NCBI GenBank assembly: GCA_007570785.1
Contig: ML664161.1
Coordinates: 4,709,910 to 4,773,909, forward strand
Direction: 5' to 3'
Length of the DNA stretch: 64,000 bases
Source: Antilocapra americana
Lineage: Eukaryota > Chordata > Mammalia > Artiodactyla > Antilocapridae
The translations under genes and the position numbers were made by a program. Under the pieces are notes generated by a model. It was not told the origin of the DNA and did no database searches. It worked only from the letters and a program-made list of their open reading frames with translations. Of this stretch, positions 12,161 to 24,620 are shown piece after piece (within the stretch, counting starts at the first letter, position 1; the number at the start of each line of letters is the position of its first letter).

Positions 12161-12368
12161 TTAATTTCATACTTTAAAAAGCTTAATTTAAAAACTAAAT
12201 TTAAAACTTAAGGAACTATTAAGGCAGTTGGGCCAAAATGTATGTAAAAGGTTCATTCATTGTTCTCAATAGAAAAGTAATGAAAAAATTTTACCAACAT
12301 TTATTAAGAAAGGCCTGGTTAAATACTATATTGTATATATTCAGCAATTTATTAATAAAATGGACATT

Positions 12369-12605
12369 TAGATCGCTATATATTTTATTTTCTTTTTATT
12401 TTAATTGGAAGCTAATTACTTACAATATTGTAGTGGTTTTTGCTTTACATTCACATGAATCAGCCATGGGTGTACATGTGTTCCCCATCCTGAATCCCCC
12501 TCCCATCTAGCTCTCCATCTCATCCCTCAAGGTCATCCTAGTGCACCAGCCCTGAGCACCCTGTCTCATGAATCGAACCTGGACTGGCATAGATTGCTAT
12601 ATATT
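12369..12605 (-). mobile_element. L1 3' fragment with 16-bp target duplication
   Basis: The antisense L1 3' end occupies 12,385-12,589. It is flanked by TAGATCGCTATATATT (12,369-12,384) and TAGATTGCTATATATT (12,590-12,605), a 16-bp duplication with one mismatch. It is a short, strongly 5'-truncated insertion. Confidence 0.88.
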
Positions 12606-12821
12606 AATATTAAATAATACCCACAATATACTAAGTGAAAAAGCATAAATATATAGAGAAATATGTCTAATTAGAGAAAGTCTATGCATACATTTATGAA
12701 TACAGTACATGGGAAATGTCTGGAAGGCTGTGATATAAAACCTTATTGGTGCTGTTTTTCACAGGAGTGGAAACTACTTTGACCATACTGATTATACTGT
12801 GGGCATTTTTTAATAAATGGC

Positions 12822-12929
12822 TGCCAGTGTTCTTGCCTGGAGAATCCCAGGGATGAGAGAGCCTGGTGGGCTGCAGTCTCTGGGGTCACACAGAGTGGGA
12901 CACAACTGAAGAGGCTTAGCAGCAGCAGT
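12822..12929 (+). mobile_element. BovA SINE, 3' half
   Basis: The GTGTTCTTGCCTGGAGAATC, GAGAGCCTGGTGGGCTGCAG and AGAGTGGGACACAACTGAAG blocks are the BovB-derived half of BovA/Bov-tA SINEs. It ends in a short AGC repeat. Confidence 0.85.
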
Positions 12930-13302
12930 ATTTTTTGCTTCTTTTATTCTTTATTATTTCCTACTTCTCATTTTCCTCCCTTCACTGAATATTGACTCAT
13001 TTGAAATGAATAACACATTCATATTCCAATGAAAAAGAGAAGAGATTAAAATAGGATAAACATGAGAAAAATAGGGAAGATACCTTATAGTGCATAAAAA
13101 TGTGGATACTGGCACCTTAATTTTTTAAAAAGGAAAAGGAGAAAGAAGAGAGTCATTGACTTTTTTGGATGCTTACGTTTTAAATTCATTCCCATTTGAA
13201 GCAGCAACAAGGATGTTTGTTATCACTACTATTATGCAACACTTTCTGGTAAAGTTATATACTACCCTTATAATTAAAATTAAAGTCTACATGTGTAAAA
13301 AT

Positions 13303-13457
13303 ATAGCTAGTGGGAAGCTACTGTATAGCACAGGGAGCTCAGTTTGGTGCTCTGTGGCAACCTAGAAGGGTGGAACTGGGGCCGGCAAGGGCTTCTATCC
13401 ATGGGATCACAGAAGAGTTGGACACGACTTAGTGACCAAACAAAACAAAACAAAAAG
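13303..13457 (+). mobile_element. L1 sense fragment joined to BovA 3' tail
   Basis: GGAAGCTACTGTATAGCACA to AACCTAGAAGGGTGGAACTG (13,303-13,383) is L1 3' UTR in sense. From about 13,393 it continues as a BovA tail (AGAGTTGGACACGACTTAG) ending in a CAAAA repeat. Confidence 0.65.
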
Positions 13458-15390
13458 GCTGGTTCATGCTGTTCTCTGGCAGAAACAAATACAAAATGGT
13501 AAAGTGACTATCAAAAATAAATTTAAAAAAATTAAAATCCAACAAGCTTTCTAAACCAACATATTATAATCAAGACTAGATTTCACCTTATGGAGGTAAA
13601 ATTTTAAGTACACTTCACTGCTAAAATCTCCCAAAATAAAATGATGTAAATGACAAATTATGAACTAGTGCTGTAAGATATGAATTCTTTCTGGTAGCTG
13701 GAGGTTGGGAGGGACACAAGAGAAATTTCCAGAAACAGAAAACAGCATTAAACTTATTGAAATTTATTTGACATTTTAAGTGTAATCTCTCTTCATTTTT
13801 ATAGCTACACATAGGGTTGATTCAGGTACGTACTAATAAGTAAGATGTACAGGGTACATCATGGTGAAATTTCTGGTACTTTCCCAAGTCCCTGCATTTA
13901 TTCTTATTTATTTATGTGTAAATCATTCATTTTATATGTATCTTCCTTTCTACTAAATTAACATTTAGGATATAATCAAGTTCTACTTTTTAGATTATTA
14001 ATAAACTAAAATGTTAGTGACAAACATAAACTGTATTTTCAGCTTTACAGTGTAAACATGAACTCTTAAGCTTTAGAAGAGGTTAAGGATTAAGAAGACA
14101 CCAAATATCAGATGGAAAATGCTTCCTTTACCTTGCTTGTTAGAGAAAAAGTGTTGGGTTTTCTATAAAATGATAGGTCCTTAATATTCCACTGGATTGA
14201 AAAAACCAAAAATGGAACCTCTTTCAAATGTACGCTGTCAGTACGTATACTTCAAATAGTATTTTTGAAGTGTGCTGTTTTATAAATACAAGGTCCTTCA
14301 ACGACTTCCTGCTTCATAGCAGAGAGTACCCTCTGTCTACCCAGAGTATTACCGTGCCAGCCTGAATTTAACATCACTCACTTCTTCTTTGAGGTCACAA
14401 GACAATTGTTTTTCATTAAGATGCTGGAAAGAATTGAGGTGTGGATGTGGCCCAGCATCAGCTGGTTAGGCTCTCACCCTTCATTTTGTTTCTAAAAGCA
14501 GATATTTAGTAAGTGACAAAACTGTGTTTTGAGTTGTATTCCGTGGTGACTGCAGAGCATAGATTTATTCAAACATGTTATTTGAGCAATCCAGACAAAT
14601 AGATCTGTCACTAGAGAGCAGAAGTATTTCTGGTACCCATAGAGATTAGATACTCATATTTACCCATATGAGAATTTAACAAGTCTTCTGATAATACTTT
14701 CCTAAATTATTCTTGAATATAGTCAGTATAAAACATGATATTCAACTACACTGAAGTTTTTAACATTTGCAATTTAGGAAATTTTGAAGTGATTAAAAAT
14801 AAACTTCTAACAAAGGCAATTAAAAGTAATTGCTAATTACTTACTCTGGGTCAAAAAGATTGATGTAAACTTTTCAAGTATCTTTTTTCCCTAAGCCCAC
14901 ATTTTGTTTTTTCTTTATAAAACTGCAATCAATGATTGTTCTTGAGCTTCTTTACTTTCTTGCATCCCTTTGCTATTATTTCAGGAAGGATGGATACAAC
15001 AATCCCTGGGGGAAAAGAACAACAATTCAAACTTAATAGTTGAATTTCTAATGTAAAAGAAAGACATTACTGAGATTCAAAACAAATATTTTCTTAAGTT
15101 CCAACTATGTTTTTTGTCTGTCTCCTTGGTGGTTTCTGACTTGCCAGTCAGAGCTGAAAAGCTCCTTCCCTGTCAATGCAAGCCAGGAGCACTAATACAT
15201 CATCTGTCCTTGAAGTGGAACAAATATCCTTTACTAGCACAACTGATCCAAAATGAAAAAGAATATATTACAGCAAACTGTGACGGTTGTCAATAAGGAC
15301 ATTTTCATTGTGACTACTCATTCACCACATCATGAACAACTGCAATATTCTCTTATCCAAATGAGAAATACCTTGCCCACTCAATCATGT
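13458..15390. other. Intergenic, largely unique, no gene seen
   Basis: No known repeat, exon or long ORF is recognised in this 1.9-kb stretch. Confidence 0.5.
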
Positions 15391-15400
15391 CTTTACAAAG

Positions 15401-16459
15401 TTCAGTTCAGTTCAGTTGCTCAGTCGTGTCTGACTCTTTGTGACCCCATGAATTGCAGCACACCAGGCCTCCCTGTCCATCACCAACTCCCGGAATCTAC
15501 CCAAACCCATGTCCATTGAGTCAGTGATGCCATCCAGCCATCTCATCCTCTGTCGTCCCCTTCTCCTCCTGCTCCCAATCTTTCCCAGCATCAGGGTCTT
15601 TTCCAATGAGTCAACTCTTTGCATGAAGTGGCCAAAGTATTGGAGTTTCAGCTTTAACATCAGTCCTTCCAATGAACACCCAGGACTGATCTCCTTTAGG
15701 ATGGACTGGTTGGATCTCCTTGCAGTCCAAGGGACTCTCAAGAGTCTTCTCCAACACCACAGGTCAAAAGCATCAATTCTTCAGTGCTCAGCTTTCTTCA
15801 CAGTCCAACTCTCACATCCATATATGACTACTGGTAAAACCATAGCCTTGACTAGACAGACCTTTGTTGACAAAGATGTCTCTGCTTTTTAATATGCTGT
15901 CTAGGTTGATCATAACTTTCCTTCTAAGGAGTAAGTGTCTTTTAATTTCATGGCTGCAATCACCATCTGCAGTGATTCTGGAGCCAAAAAAAAAAATAAA
16001 CTCTGACACTGTTTCCACTGTTTTCCCATCTATTTGCCATGACGTGATGGGACCAGATGCCATAATCTTAGTTTTCTGAACGTTGAGCTTTAAGCCAACT
16101 TTTTCACTCTCCTCTTTCACTTTCATCAAGAGGCTTTTTAGTTCCTCTTCACTTTCTGCCATAAGAGTTGTGTCAACTGCATATCTGAGGTTATTGGTAT
16201 TTCTTCTGGCAATCTTGATTCCAGCTTGTGCTTCCTCCAGCTCAGCATTTCTCATGATGTACTCTGCATATAAGTTACATAAGCAGGGTGACAATATACA
16301 GCCTTGATGTACTCCTTTTCCTATTTGGAACCAGCTTGTTTTTCCATGTCCAGTTCTAACTGTTGCTTCTTGACCTGCGTACAGATTTCTCAAGAGACAG
16401 GTCAGGTGTTCTAGTATTCCCATCTCTTTAAGAATTTTCCAAAGTTCTTTTGTAAGAAT
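15401..16459 (-). mobile_element. BovB LINE, antisense, RT catalytic site mutated
   Basis: It begins with the 3' repeat GTTCAGTTCAGTTCAG and extends into RT. The minus frame at 15,812-16,423 (203 codons) reads KGVHQGCILSPCLCNLYAEY, then LRYAVDTTLMAE. The catalytic YADD has become YAVD, so an essential aspartate is lost. TTTACAAAG occurs at both ends (15,392-15,400 and 16,460-16,468) and is a possible 9-bp target duplication. The 5' half of the ORF is absent. Confidence 0.93.
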
Positions 16460-16607
16460 TTTACAAAGTTAGGGAGCTCTATTTTAAATTTTCCATTGAA
16501 GACAATTCTAGTTACAATAAATCATCATATACACATTTATTAATTCAATTTTATTCTCCTGAACTCTACCCCCTCAGAAAGTCATATGATGCCAATGATG
16601 GACATGA

Positions 16608-17117
16608 TGGTTAAAAATTTTGTTTGTGAAGTCTTTCCAGGCCTCAGCCAAATGAACACAAGAACTGACCAGATGATAATACCCAGTTCATAGGGACTGT
16701 GAGAATAAAGTAATACAGCTAACATGTGTCTAAAAAAAAAAAGGAACAACAGGGCCCAGATGGATTCACTTCCTCCAGTACAGGAAACAAAGCTTAAGAC
16801 CTAAACTAACTTCACTTTCAGCCTCTCCCACGAATGCGACATTTCATCAGGTAATCTGGGATTACCTGATGAAAATTAATCAGTCAGCTTGACAGACTCC
16901 TGCTTGTCTCCTAAAGGAGGGCGACCTTGCCTAAAACAGTCCACTCTTTGTCAGAAACTTCTTTTTTCATACCCTCCTGCCTATAAAAGCCTTCAATTGC
17001 ATACAGTTCCCTGGAGATCCCTCCTACTTGTTAGACAGGATGCTGCCCAACTCATGAATCACTGAATAAAGCCAATTATATCTTCAAACTGACTTAGTTC
17101 AATTTGATTTTTTAACA
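16608..17117 (+). mobile_element. Solo LTR of an endogenous retrovirus (ERV1-like)
   Basis: The block starts TGGTTAAAAATT and ends TTTTTTAACA, giving the TG...CA ends and short inverted repeat of an LTR. A TATA box (CCTATAAAAG, about 16,980) and a poly(A) signal (AATAAA, about 17,065) follow in the right order. No gag, pol or env sequence adjoins. Flanks ATGA and ATGG would be a 4-bp duplication with one mismatch. The family name is uncertain. Confidence 0.75.
16842..16874. repeat. Perfect palindrome, 15-bp arms, 3-bp spacer
   Basis: TTTCATCAGGTAATC (16,842-16,856) and its exact reverse complement (16,860-16,874) flank TGG. It lies in the U3 part of the LTR upstream of the TATA box. It may be a binding site or a replication slippage product. 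Confidence 0.9.
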
Positions 17118-17914
17118 ATGGAGAGTGATACAATAAATACTAGTTAATTTTTCAGTCATAATTTGAGAGTACTATTTGTATTACTTTATTATGAATAATT
17201 GAAAAATATTTTAGTTGCTGTGAAAGTAGCCTAGAATACTCAAAAGATCTCTGCATAAATGACTAGGTCCTTAGTACTGCCTTTTGAGATATAGCTCCCA
17301 TACTGCAGTCTCACAATTGTCTTTATAAAAATGTGTCAGTGCTGAAAAATACAAAAGAAGAACAAATTTTAAGAAATTCTCCTCTTTAAAGATCTAGCTT
17401 ACATAAAAGAGGACGCTGTGATGAGGGGTTGTGCCCTCTTCAAAGGGGTTGCCCACAAAGAGCAAATTCCTGACTATTTCCTCTGTTCATCTGATGCTTC
17501 AATATTGTTGACATTAAAATAGGGCCACCTAACCTACTTCCATTTTCACTGACCCAGTCTTTACAGTTCACCATAGATTCTAGAAAAATACTCATGAGTT
17601 ATTTTAGCAAACAGTCCTTAAAATGCATCCTACAGAAATAACAATATTTCAGTATCAGAGACTTCTATCCCATGAGCAAATGTTTTCACCCCCAAATCCA
17701 GCATAAACAATCTAACAAAGAATTATTTTTCCAATAATAGACGTGATCTGATTTGTTGCCCCCACTCTGCACTAGCAACTGAACTATATTTTATTGCCAC
17801 TGTGGACAGGGACTGTTGCCTGTTGCCTGGCAATCCAGTAAACAAGCAATGCTGCCTGCCTATCAGGAGTAAACCTTCAGCTACTGCATATACAACCCCC
17901 TCCCTACCCATCCC

Positions 17915-17916
<2 letters not shown>
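17118..17916. other. Intergenic, nothing recognised
   Basis: No supported exon, repeat or regulatory site. Confidence 0.5.

Positions 17917-17977
<61 letters not shown>
17917..17977. repeat. (GT)n microsatellite, about 30 units
   Basis: Uninterrupted GT dinucleotides. It directly adjoins the 3' end of an antisense Bov-tA SINE, so it is the (CA)n tail of that SINE on the minus strand. Likely length-polymorphic. Confidence 0.95.
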
Positions 17978-17980
<3 letters not shown>

Positions 17981-18200
17981 ATGCTCAGTTGTGTGCAATT
18001 CTTAGCGACCCAATGAACTATAGCCTGCTAAGCTCCTCTATCCATGGGATTTTCTAGGCAAGAATATTGGAATGGGTTGCATTTCCTCCTCCAGGGAATC
18101 TTCCTGACCCAGGGATCCAGCCCTCATCTCTTGTGTCTCCTGCATCTCTTGAGTCTCTCGCAAGGTGGATTCCTTACCACTGTGCCACCTGGGAAACCCC
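17978..18200 (-). mobile_element. Bov-tA SINE, near full length, antisense
   Basis: It reads from the 3' end (ATGCTCAGTTGTGTGCAATT) to the tRNA-like 5' end (GCCACCTGGGAAACCCC). All SINE blocks are present but diverged. Confidence 0.88.
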
Positions 18201-19324
18201 TCCCAAGGTTGTACCCTGAGGTGAGTTCAGGACAGAGAAAAACAGTAAGAATCTGTGCTTTGGATAGTGGTCCTCAATAATTTGGATGCATAGCTAAGGA
18301 ACAATTTCCACGAGCTCATATTCTTGCATCTTTTCATACATAAAAAAGCACTAAATTCATTAGTTGAAGTGTCTATGGTTTGTGATTAGCCATAATCTTT
18401 TTATATTTGACTACATATTTTTTTCCAGCTAAAAAATATATCCTTTATACCCTGGCTCCTGTTTTCCTTCTTTGGAGCAGTTTTTCAGAGTTATCTGAGA
18501 GGCTATCTCCTGGGCTATACTCCTCAGTTTGATCCCCAAACAAAACTTCATTCACAACTTTTAGGTTGTGCTTTTCTCACAGCTTACATTGGCTATTTCA
18601 GGTTGAGCATAAAAGGGTTAAACAGTAAACTTTCTGAAGTTTCATGGCATTCTCATTCACATTTCTGTTCAGTGACAGAAATCTGCTTTCAATTCAAACG
18701 CCAATAAGAAGGTTACTCTTATTGTTGGTCTGGACCAACTAGGCTAAAAAATCCATTATGATGGCATAGAAGACAATGGGCAAAACCCAGAGGAAGCCTG
18801 CAAGAGAAAGGCAGTACTCCCAACAGAGACAAACTGTAAGAGCTGCAGCAACATGCAGATCCAGGGAAAAGGCAAGTCTTATTGATAAAAGCGCTTATCT
18901 GTAGGAATTTTGTGCAGAACAGATGAGGAAAAAAGCAAAGCTTCCTTAGCAGCACTCCGCCGCCCTCGCGGCAATTTGTGTGTGGCAATTCATGGGAGGG
19001 CAACGGGGTAGGGAAGTCACAGCCCTGGAAATAAGTGGGTATTCATAAAAGAGAAACTGCAGCTGAACACAGAGAGCATGAGGAAGACAAAGAGACCAGC
19101 CTGGGTTGAACAGAGGTCAGTGCATTAATTGGATAAATCCAGCAAAGTAGTTTCAACAGTTCTTCACTGAAGGGATACCAAAACTCAAGTGTCTGTACAG
19201 GTGCATGCTTATATCGCATGATTAAAACCAAAGTATAATTTTCAAGATGCACTGTAAGGTCAGCTACCCCCCCCAAAAAAAATGCTCTTGTTGTCTTCTT
19301 AGAATTTAAATATAGTCTTTTTTG
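18201..19324. other. Intergenic, no gene seen
   Basis: The longest ORF (94 codons, minus, 18,719-19,003) has no recognisable motif or splice context. Confidence 0.45.
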
Positions 19325-19639
19325 AATATGTTTGTTTATTTATTTGTTGTTGCTGCACACAGCCTTTCTTGAGTTGCAGTGACTAGTAGCTACTCTCTAG
19401 TTGCGTGGGTTTCTCATTACAGTGGTTTCTCTTATCGTGGGCTCTAGGGTACACGGGCTTCAGTAGTTGCGGCTCATCGGCTCTAGAGCTCAGGCTCAGC
19501 AGTTGTGGCACAGGGGCTTAGGGGCCCTGCAGCATGCGGAATCTTCCCAGAACAGGGATCAAACCTGCGGCTCTTGTGTCTCCTGCATTGGCAGGCAGAT
19601 CCCTAACCACTGGACCACTGGACTACTGAGGAAGTCCTA
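19325..19639 (-). mobile_element. CHR-2-type SINE, antisense, long form
   Basis: The sequence AACAGGGATCAAACCTGCGG, then CTGCATTGGCAGGCAGATCC and CCACTGGACCACTGGA, is the antisense tRNA-related head of cetartiodactyl CHR-2 SINEs. The long GC-rich body and TTTATTTATTTG tail precede it. Confidence 0.8.
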
Positions 19640-19689
19640 AGTAGAGTCTTCAATTATCTCAGTTATTTATGGTGTATGCTTTATGATTT

Positions 19690-20030
19690 TTCTCTCTTCT
19701 GCACTAGAATGTAAATGCAGACTGCAACAGAGGCCTCCTCTGTCTTGTTCACCGTCATGTCCCCAGAATAAATAATAATGCTTGACACAGAGCAGGCACC
19801 AAGTATTTGTACTACAATATATGTTAGGTGCTCTTCTAAGTTCTTTAATCCTTACATCAGTGATATGATGTAGGGTCTGTTATTAGCCCTGTTTACAGAT
19901 GGGTAAATTAAAGAACAGAAAAATGAAGTCATTTGTCTAACTTAGGAGCTGGTAAGCGGCAGAATCAGGACCTGAACTCAGGCAGGCAGTCCCTACCACT
20001 CATACTCTAGCCAATAAGCTCTAGGATTAT
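19690..20030. mobile_element. L2 3' end followed by antisense MIR
   Basis: GTCATGTCCCCAGAATAAAT and the CACAGAGCAGGCACCAAGTA tract (about 19,700-19,810) resemble an L2 3' end. From about 19,810 the pattern TTACAGATGGGTAAATTAAA to GGCAGAATCAGGACCTGAAC is antisense MIR. Both are ancient. Confidence 0.6.
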
Positions 20031-21185
20031 GCATCTATTCATATCTGTGTATATTTACTGCATAAGTAAATGAAAACTTCTTTGTGCCTGGGTGCATGAG
20101 ACATTAAGTTATAACTAATCCTTTTGAATTTAATTCAAACTTCTGACCATAGACAAAGTAATGACTCAAAACAGACATAATGATTATCCCACCACACACT
20201 TTGTACTACATCATTTTTTTTTCAACTTGAACTACACTGCTTTTTCACTATCATGGTTTTACAAAACTTTACAACTAAAGTACTACATTCATGAAGTTAT
20301 GCCTCTTAAATTTTACACATTCAGGCATTTTCCTGAGTAGTTTAAAAAAATTTTAATGCATCCAGATTGCCCCAAGTTTGTGTTTCCACATCTTTTGTGG
20401 GTCAACAAATTTTGTGACTAGTTCATTTTATAATGCTGACTGACTTCAGTCAGTTATTATTTTCTATAAACTAGAATTGGGGGTGGAGAACACTTCCTAG
20501 TATATGGAAAATCTGGGACTGAATATTTGAGATTGAAAGTACCTGATAAAATCAGGGTGTTTGTACATTTTTGACATAAATCTCATGAAGAGTGATATAT
20601 TTTCTTTCCTTGTCAAGTCATGCGACCAAAGTCACATTTCTAAGAAAACTGACTGAAAATGTAAACATTCAGACAATCAGTTTGGTGGATGCTTCACCAA
20701 ATTTTCTAAACTACCGGTTACTTATAAACCAGTTACAGAACAGCCATGGTCTGTAACTTCATCGTTATTATGAAGAGGATCAAGTGACCATGCATCTAGA
20801 AAATACCAGGTGTGCCTGATAAGCCTGCCTCTTCTTCCAAGACGGTCCCCAGGGCCTGGGAATCTCCAGAGTATTGTTGGGAAAACACCGAAGTAGACAG
20901 TTTCTAAATTCCTTTCCAGTGCTAAAGTGCTATAGTGGTTTGAGAAGCCCTCAAACTTGGAACGATAGGTCATACAGATTAAGCTTAAAGAGTGATATAC
21001 TATAATTCACTGATAAATGACTATTGTTGTTCATTTAATGCAAACAAGTTTTAGAGCTAAATTCATGCTTTTGTGAATGGACTTTTGCACACATTAAAAC
21101 ATTTAATTCAATGGTTATATATTCCTCTCTGAGTACATCATAGAATCTATTGAGGTTAACAATTTAATTGAAATGTCTCAAACTC

Positions 21186-21325
21186 CATCACTCACCAAAT
21201 GGGTGGCTTTGGTCCAATTACTTAACCATTCTCACCTACAGTTTCCTCAACTATAAAGTGTGAAAAATCATAATGATGATTGTTTTAGTGTTTCTTAAAG
21301 GATTAAATGATGCCTGTTCCCTACC
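21186..21325 (+). mobile_element. MIR SINE fragment, sense
   Basis: GTCCAATTACTTAACCATTC, CAGTTTCCTCAACTATAAAG and a trailing GGATTAAATGATG are the core and 3' part of MIR in sense. Confidence 0.65.
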
Positions 21326-22257
21326 TGACAAGTAGTAAGTTAAGCGTTAAATGTTCATTAGTAGAAGAACCAAGAGTAGTAGCTACCACACTTAGACAGC
21401 CATCAATTCTGTTTTCCAAGAATTCTGCTAGTGAGAATTACATTTTGTTTTGTTTCAGTTTCGTTGCTGTATACAAGAATGCTAACTTCCATCTTTAAGA
21501 TTATTCAAATAGTGAGTCAAGGAGAAAATCTATTTGTCCAGAGTCTGTCTCAGTTGGCTAATAACCTCTAAGGAAGATAAAACTGCATGCCTTTTTTGGG
21601 ATGTTGTTGTTTAAATAAATTTTGAACAAGAGAAAGAAATGAAGGGTCCCTCTCAAAAGAAAGCCCATTTTGGCAGTGACAAAACTTTGAGGACAGATGA
21701 GTAGAATGAGAGTTAGTAATAAGCTTTCTCATTGTGGGGAAGAAACACTAACAGCCCATCCAGAATTGAGAGGCAGGAGAGAGGATGGAGGGAAGACGAA
21801 AGATCTGGCAATAAGAGACTGTCATCATGTACCGCTTCCACCTGAATAATTTTGAAAACTAAAGTAGTAGAAATAAGGAGAAAGAGAAAAGTCATCATTT
21901 TACTTCCCCATTGTGATTCAATTAGAAAAAAAAAGATGCAGATACCAATAATCTCAGGTTGCGTTCTCTTGGTGGCAAGATTTGCTTGGTTCTATGGCTC
22001 TCTGAAGTTGAAGGCAGTTTCTGCTGCTAGAAATAATATATGTGGCAACAGTGGCCCAAGACATGGAGACCCTTAGGGTGGCTTCTGAGAGGGTTCAGTA
22101 TAAAGTTGGAAGAGTCTAGAGAATTTATATTTGAGAAATTATGGAAAAGAATAAACTAGGTTAGACATGACGTGTTCCTAGATTTTATGTTTTTCCAACC
22201 TGCAAATGAGAATTTTTTTCATATTCATATCAAGAATAATGAATTCATAATCTGTTT

Positions 22258-22445
22258 TGTACAGCTCCTATATTCCAGACACAGTGTTAACCACTTTATT
22301 ACATTTTATCTTATTTAATATTGAGCAGGTAGAATTATTAGCTCCATTATATAGCCCAAGAAATGAAAGCTTAGAGAGATTAATTAACTTGTTCATATTC
22401 ACACAGCTGGTGACTGGTAGAAATGGGATTTGTAATTATTTGATG
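22258..22445 (-). mobile_element. MIR SINE, antisense
   Basis: CCAGACACAGTGTTAACCAC, CTTAGAGAGATTAATTAACT and CACACAGCTGGTGACTGGTA follow the order of antisense MIR. Confidence 0.7.
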
Positions 22446-23706
22446 CCATACTTGACGGTGAACACAGCCTTTTATATTTTACAATACCTTTTCATTTTAT
22501 TTTATCTTTGAAATATATGTTCATTGTAATAAACAAAATACAGATAGGCAAAATAAATATATCTTTACATTTAAGGGTTTGATTTGCTGAAGTTATTTCA
22601 AAATCTTACTCAGCAGTTTTGCACACTTCTCTTACTATGGAGGGTTAACTTTTTGAGGATTTTCTTTTGTCTACTCACTATTCCTGGGATAGTTCTTTTA
22701 CCCATTACGAGCAATCAAACGTATATGGACCAAATAAGTCCAAGAGAAAGTTGCTTGTTGAGGCTGTCACACCAGCATGAGGTCACATTTTTTAACTGTA
22801 GTTCCCACTGGATACAGAGCACTGTGATGCTATAAGACCTTCACAAGCGCTCTTGGAAAACTTGGTTAAGAGTGAATACCATGGAAGTGCTTGCTCCACA
22901 ACTTTCTACTCTCAAAACATCTTTGAGTAGTAACATTCACAGACAACAACATTGTTTTTATCTTCAACTTTTTCTCTTATTTTTGAGTACTGTACTTGAT
23001 TTTTTCAGGAAATGGGCTCAGTGACAGAAAGAACAAGAGAATATGGTTGACAAAGAATAAGGTAATAAAATGTATGTATCAAACTTGGAAAGTTTCTGTC
23101 AGGGAATTCTACTCTTTCGGTGAGTCCTTATTTAAAAAATAATTAGAAATAGGAACCCAAAGATGAAGGCATTCAAATAAGGTTCCTGGTCAGCTGATTC
23201 TTTCAATTGATATATTTTATCAGGCATTTGAGCTGCGCTATTTATCAGGAAGAAGAAAATTTTAATTATAAAATTATATAACATGCTTTCAACATCTGAT
23301 CTTACTATTTTCGTCACATGCATGTTGGAGAGTCATTTCTTGGTATTAACATGTCCAGACAAGGTCTTTGTGGTCTTGGGGAGCTGCTCCTCTCACTTTC
23401 CAAAATAGGGTCCTCATGGGGCTGCTAATCATGCTATTCTTCCCCCATCTCTGCCCCAGATTGGGATCAATCACATATGTCAACTTTCTAGTCATGGCAA
23501 TTAGCTAAGGGACAAATGTATCACTAGGACTCGGGCCAATCTGAGTACCTGCATGGAATTTTTCTAATGGAAACTGGAAGGAAATAGCTTTGTTTCTTGT
23601 TAGTTACAAGCCTTCAGAATACAAACTCAGAGCTTTCTGCTACCAGTTCTTGCCTCGTGGAGGTCACACGCCTAAGATGATGAAGACAGCAACCAGAAAT
23701 GGAAAG

Positions 23707-23708
<2 letters not shown>

Positions 23709-23766
<58 letters not shown>

Positions 23767-23782
23767 TAGAGAGAGAGAGATA
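23709..23782. repeat. Compound (GT)n(GA)n microsatellite
   Basis: About 20 GT units pass directly into about 17 GA units with a few GATA interruptions. No SINE adjoins it. Confidence 0.95.
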
Positions 23783-24063
23783 GAAATCCAGTGTCCCTGA
23801 GGCCAAATCTGCTTTCCAAGGTTTACCTTTTTGCCTTTCAGAGCAAATAATCTGCTCACTTGCAGAGCAAGTTCAAACTAAGTTTTTGTCATTTAACTAA
23901 AAGTTCTGACTAATAGCCAAAACTCAGGGTGCTAAGTAAACAATCTGCAAGACATTTATTTTCTAGTTTCTATTCCCCTTGACATCTGTCTTGAAAGATT
24001 TATATAGGAAATGCTGAAGTCTTTTTGGCAACAACATAAAAAGCATATTATTCAACAAACTTA

Positions 24064-24371
24064 TTCCATGCCTCTTTGCTGCTGCTGCTGCTGCTGCTAA
24101 GTCGCTTCAGTCGTGTCCAACTCTGTACAACCCCATAGACGGCAGCCCACCAGGCTCCGCCATCCCTGGGATTCTCCAGGCAAGAACACTGGAGTGGGTT
24201 GCCATGCCCTTCTCCAATGCATGAAAAGAAAAGTGAAAGTGAAGTCGCTTGGTCATGTCCGACTCTTTGCGACCCCCATGGACTGCAGCCCACCAGGCTC
24301 CTCTGTCCATGGGATTTTCCAGGCAAGAGTACTGGAGTGGGGTGCCATTGCTTTCTCTTCCATGCCTCTTT
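24064..24371 (-). mobile_element. BovA2 dimeric SINE with 14-bp target duplication
   Basis: Two tandem BovA units (24,078-24,357), antisense, begin with a GCT repeat. The flanks TTCCATGCCTCTTT (24,064-24,077 and 24,358-24,371) match exactly. Low divergence and intact duplications indicate a fairly recent insertion. Confidence 0.95.
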
Positions 24372-24488
24372 AGGGCCAGGTATTGTGCTAAGCACTTAAA
24401 ATACTAAAGAAACTGAAGCAAGAAAGTACCCTATGTCCATGGCAGAAGCATACATAAAAGCCAGTTACTATAGAACTGTGTAAGAAAG

Positions 24489-24620
24489 GCTTTTTTTCTT
24501 TTTTACTTTTTGGCTGAGCTGGACAGCACATGGGATCTGAGTTCCCTGACCAAGGATTGAACTGGAGTGCCCGATGTTGGAAGTGTGGAATTCCAACCAA
24601 CGGACCACCCGGGAAGTCCC
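24489..24620 (-). mobile_element. CHR-2-type SINE, antisense
   Basis: GAGTTCCCTGACCAAGGATT and CAACGGACCACCCGGGAAGT are the antisense tRNA-like head, preceded by a T-rich tail. Confidence 0.82.

Larger units (their letters stand above)
20031..23708. other. Mostly unique intergenic DNA with two MIRs
   Basis: Besides the two MIR copies listed separately, no repeat or exon is recognised. ORFs do not exceed 84 codons and lack motifs. Confidence 0.5.

Noticed and set aside
15812..16423. 203-codon minus-strand ORF, the longest in the window
   Set aside because: It is a BovB reverse-transcriptase remnant with a mutated catalytic box, not a host gene.
23709..23782. CRISPR-like or tandem array
   Set aside because: It is a plain dinucleotide microsatellite in a mammalian genome.
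24107..24395. Overlapping ORFs of 66-115 codons on both strands
   Set aside because: All lie in the BovA2 dimer, whose GC-rich text is open in several frames.
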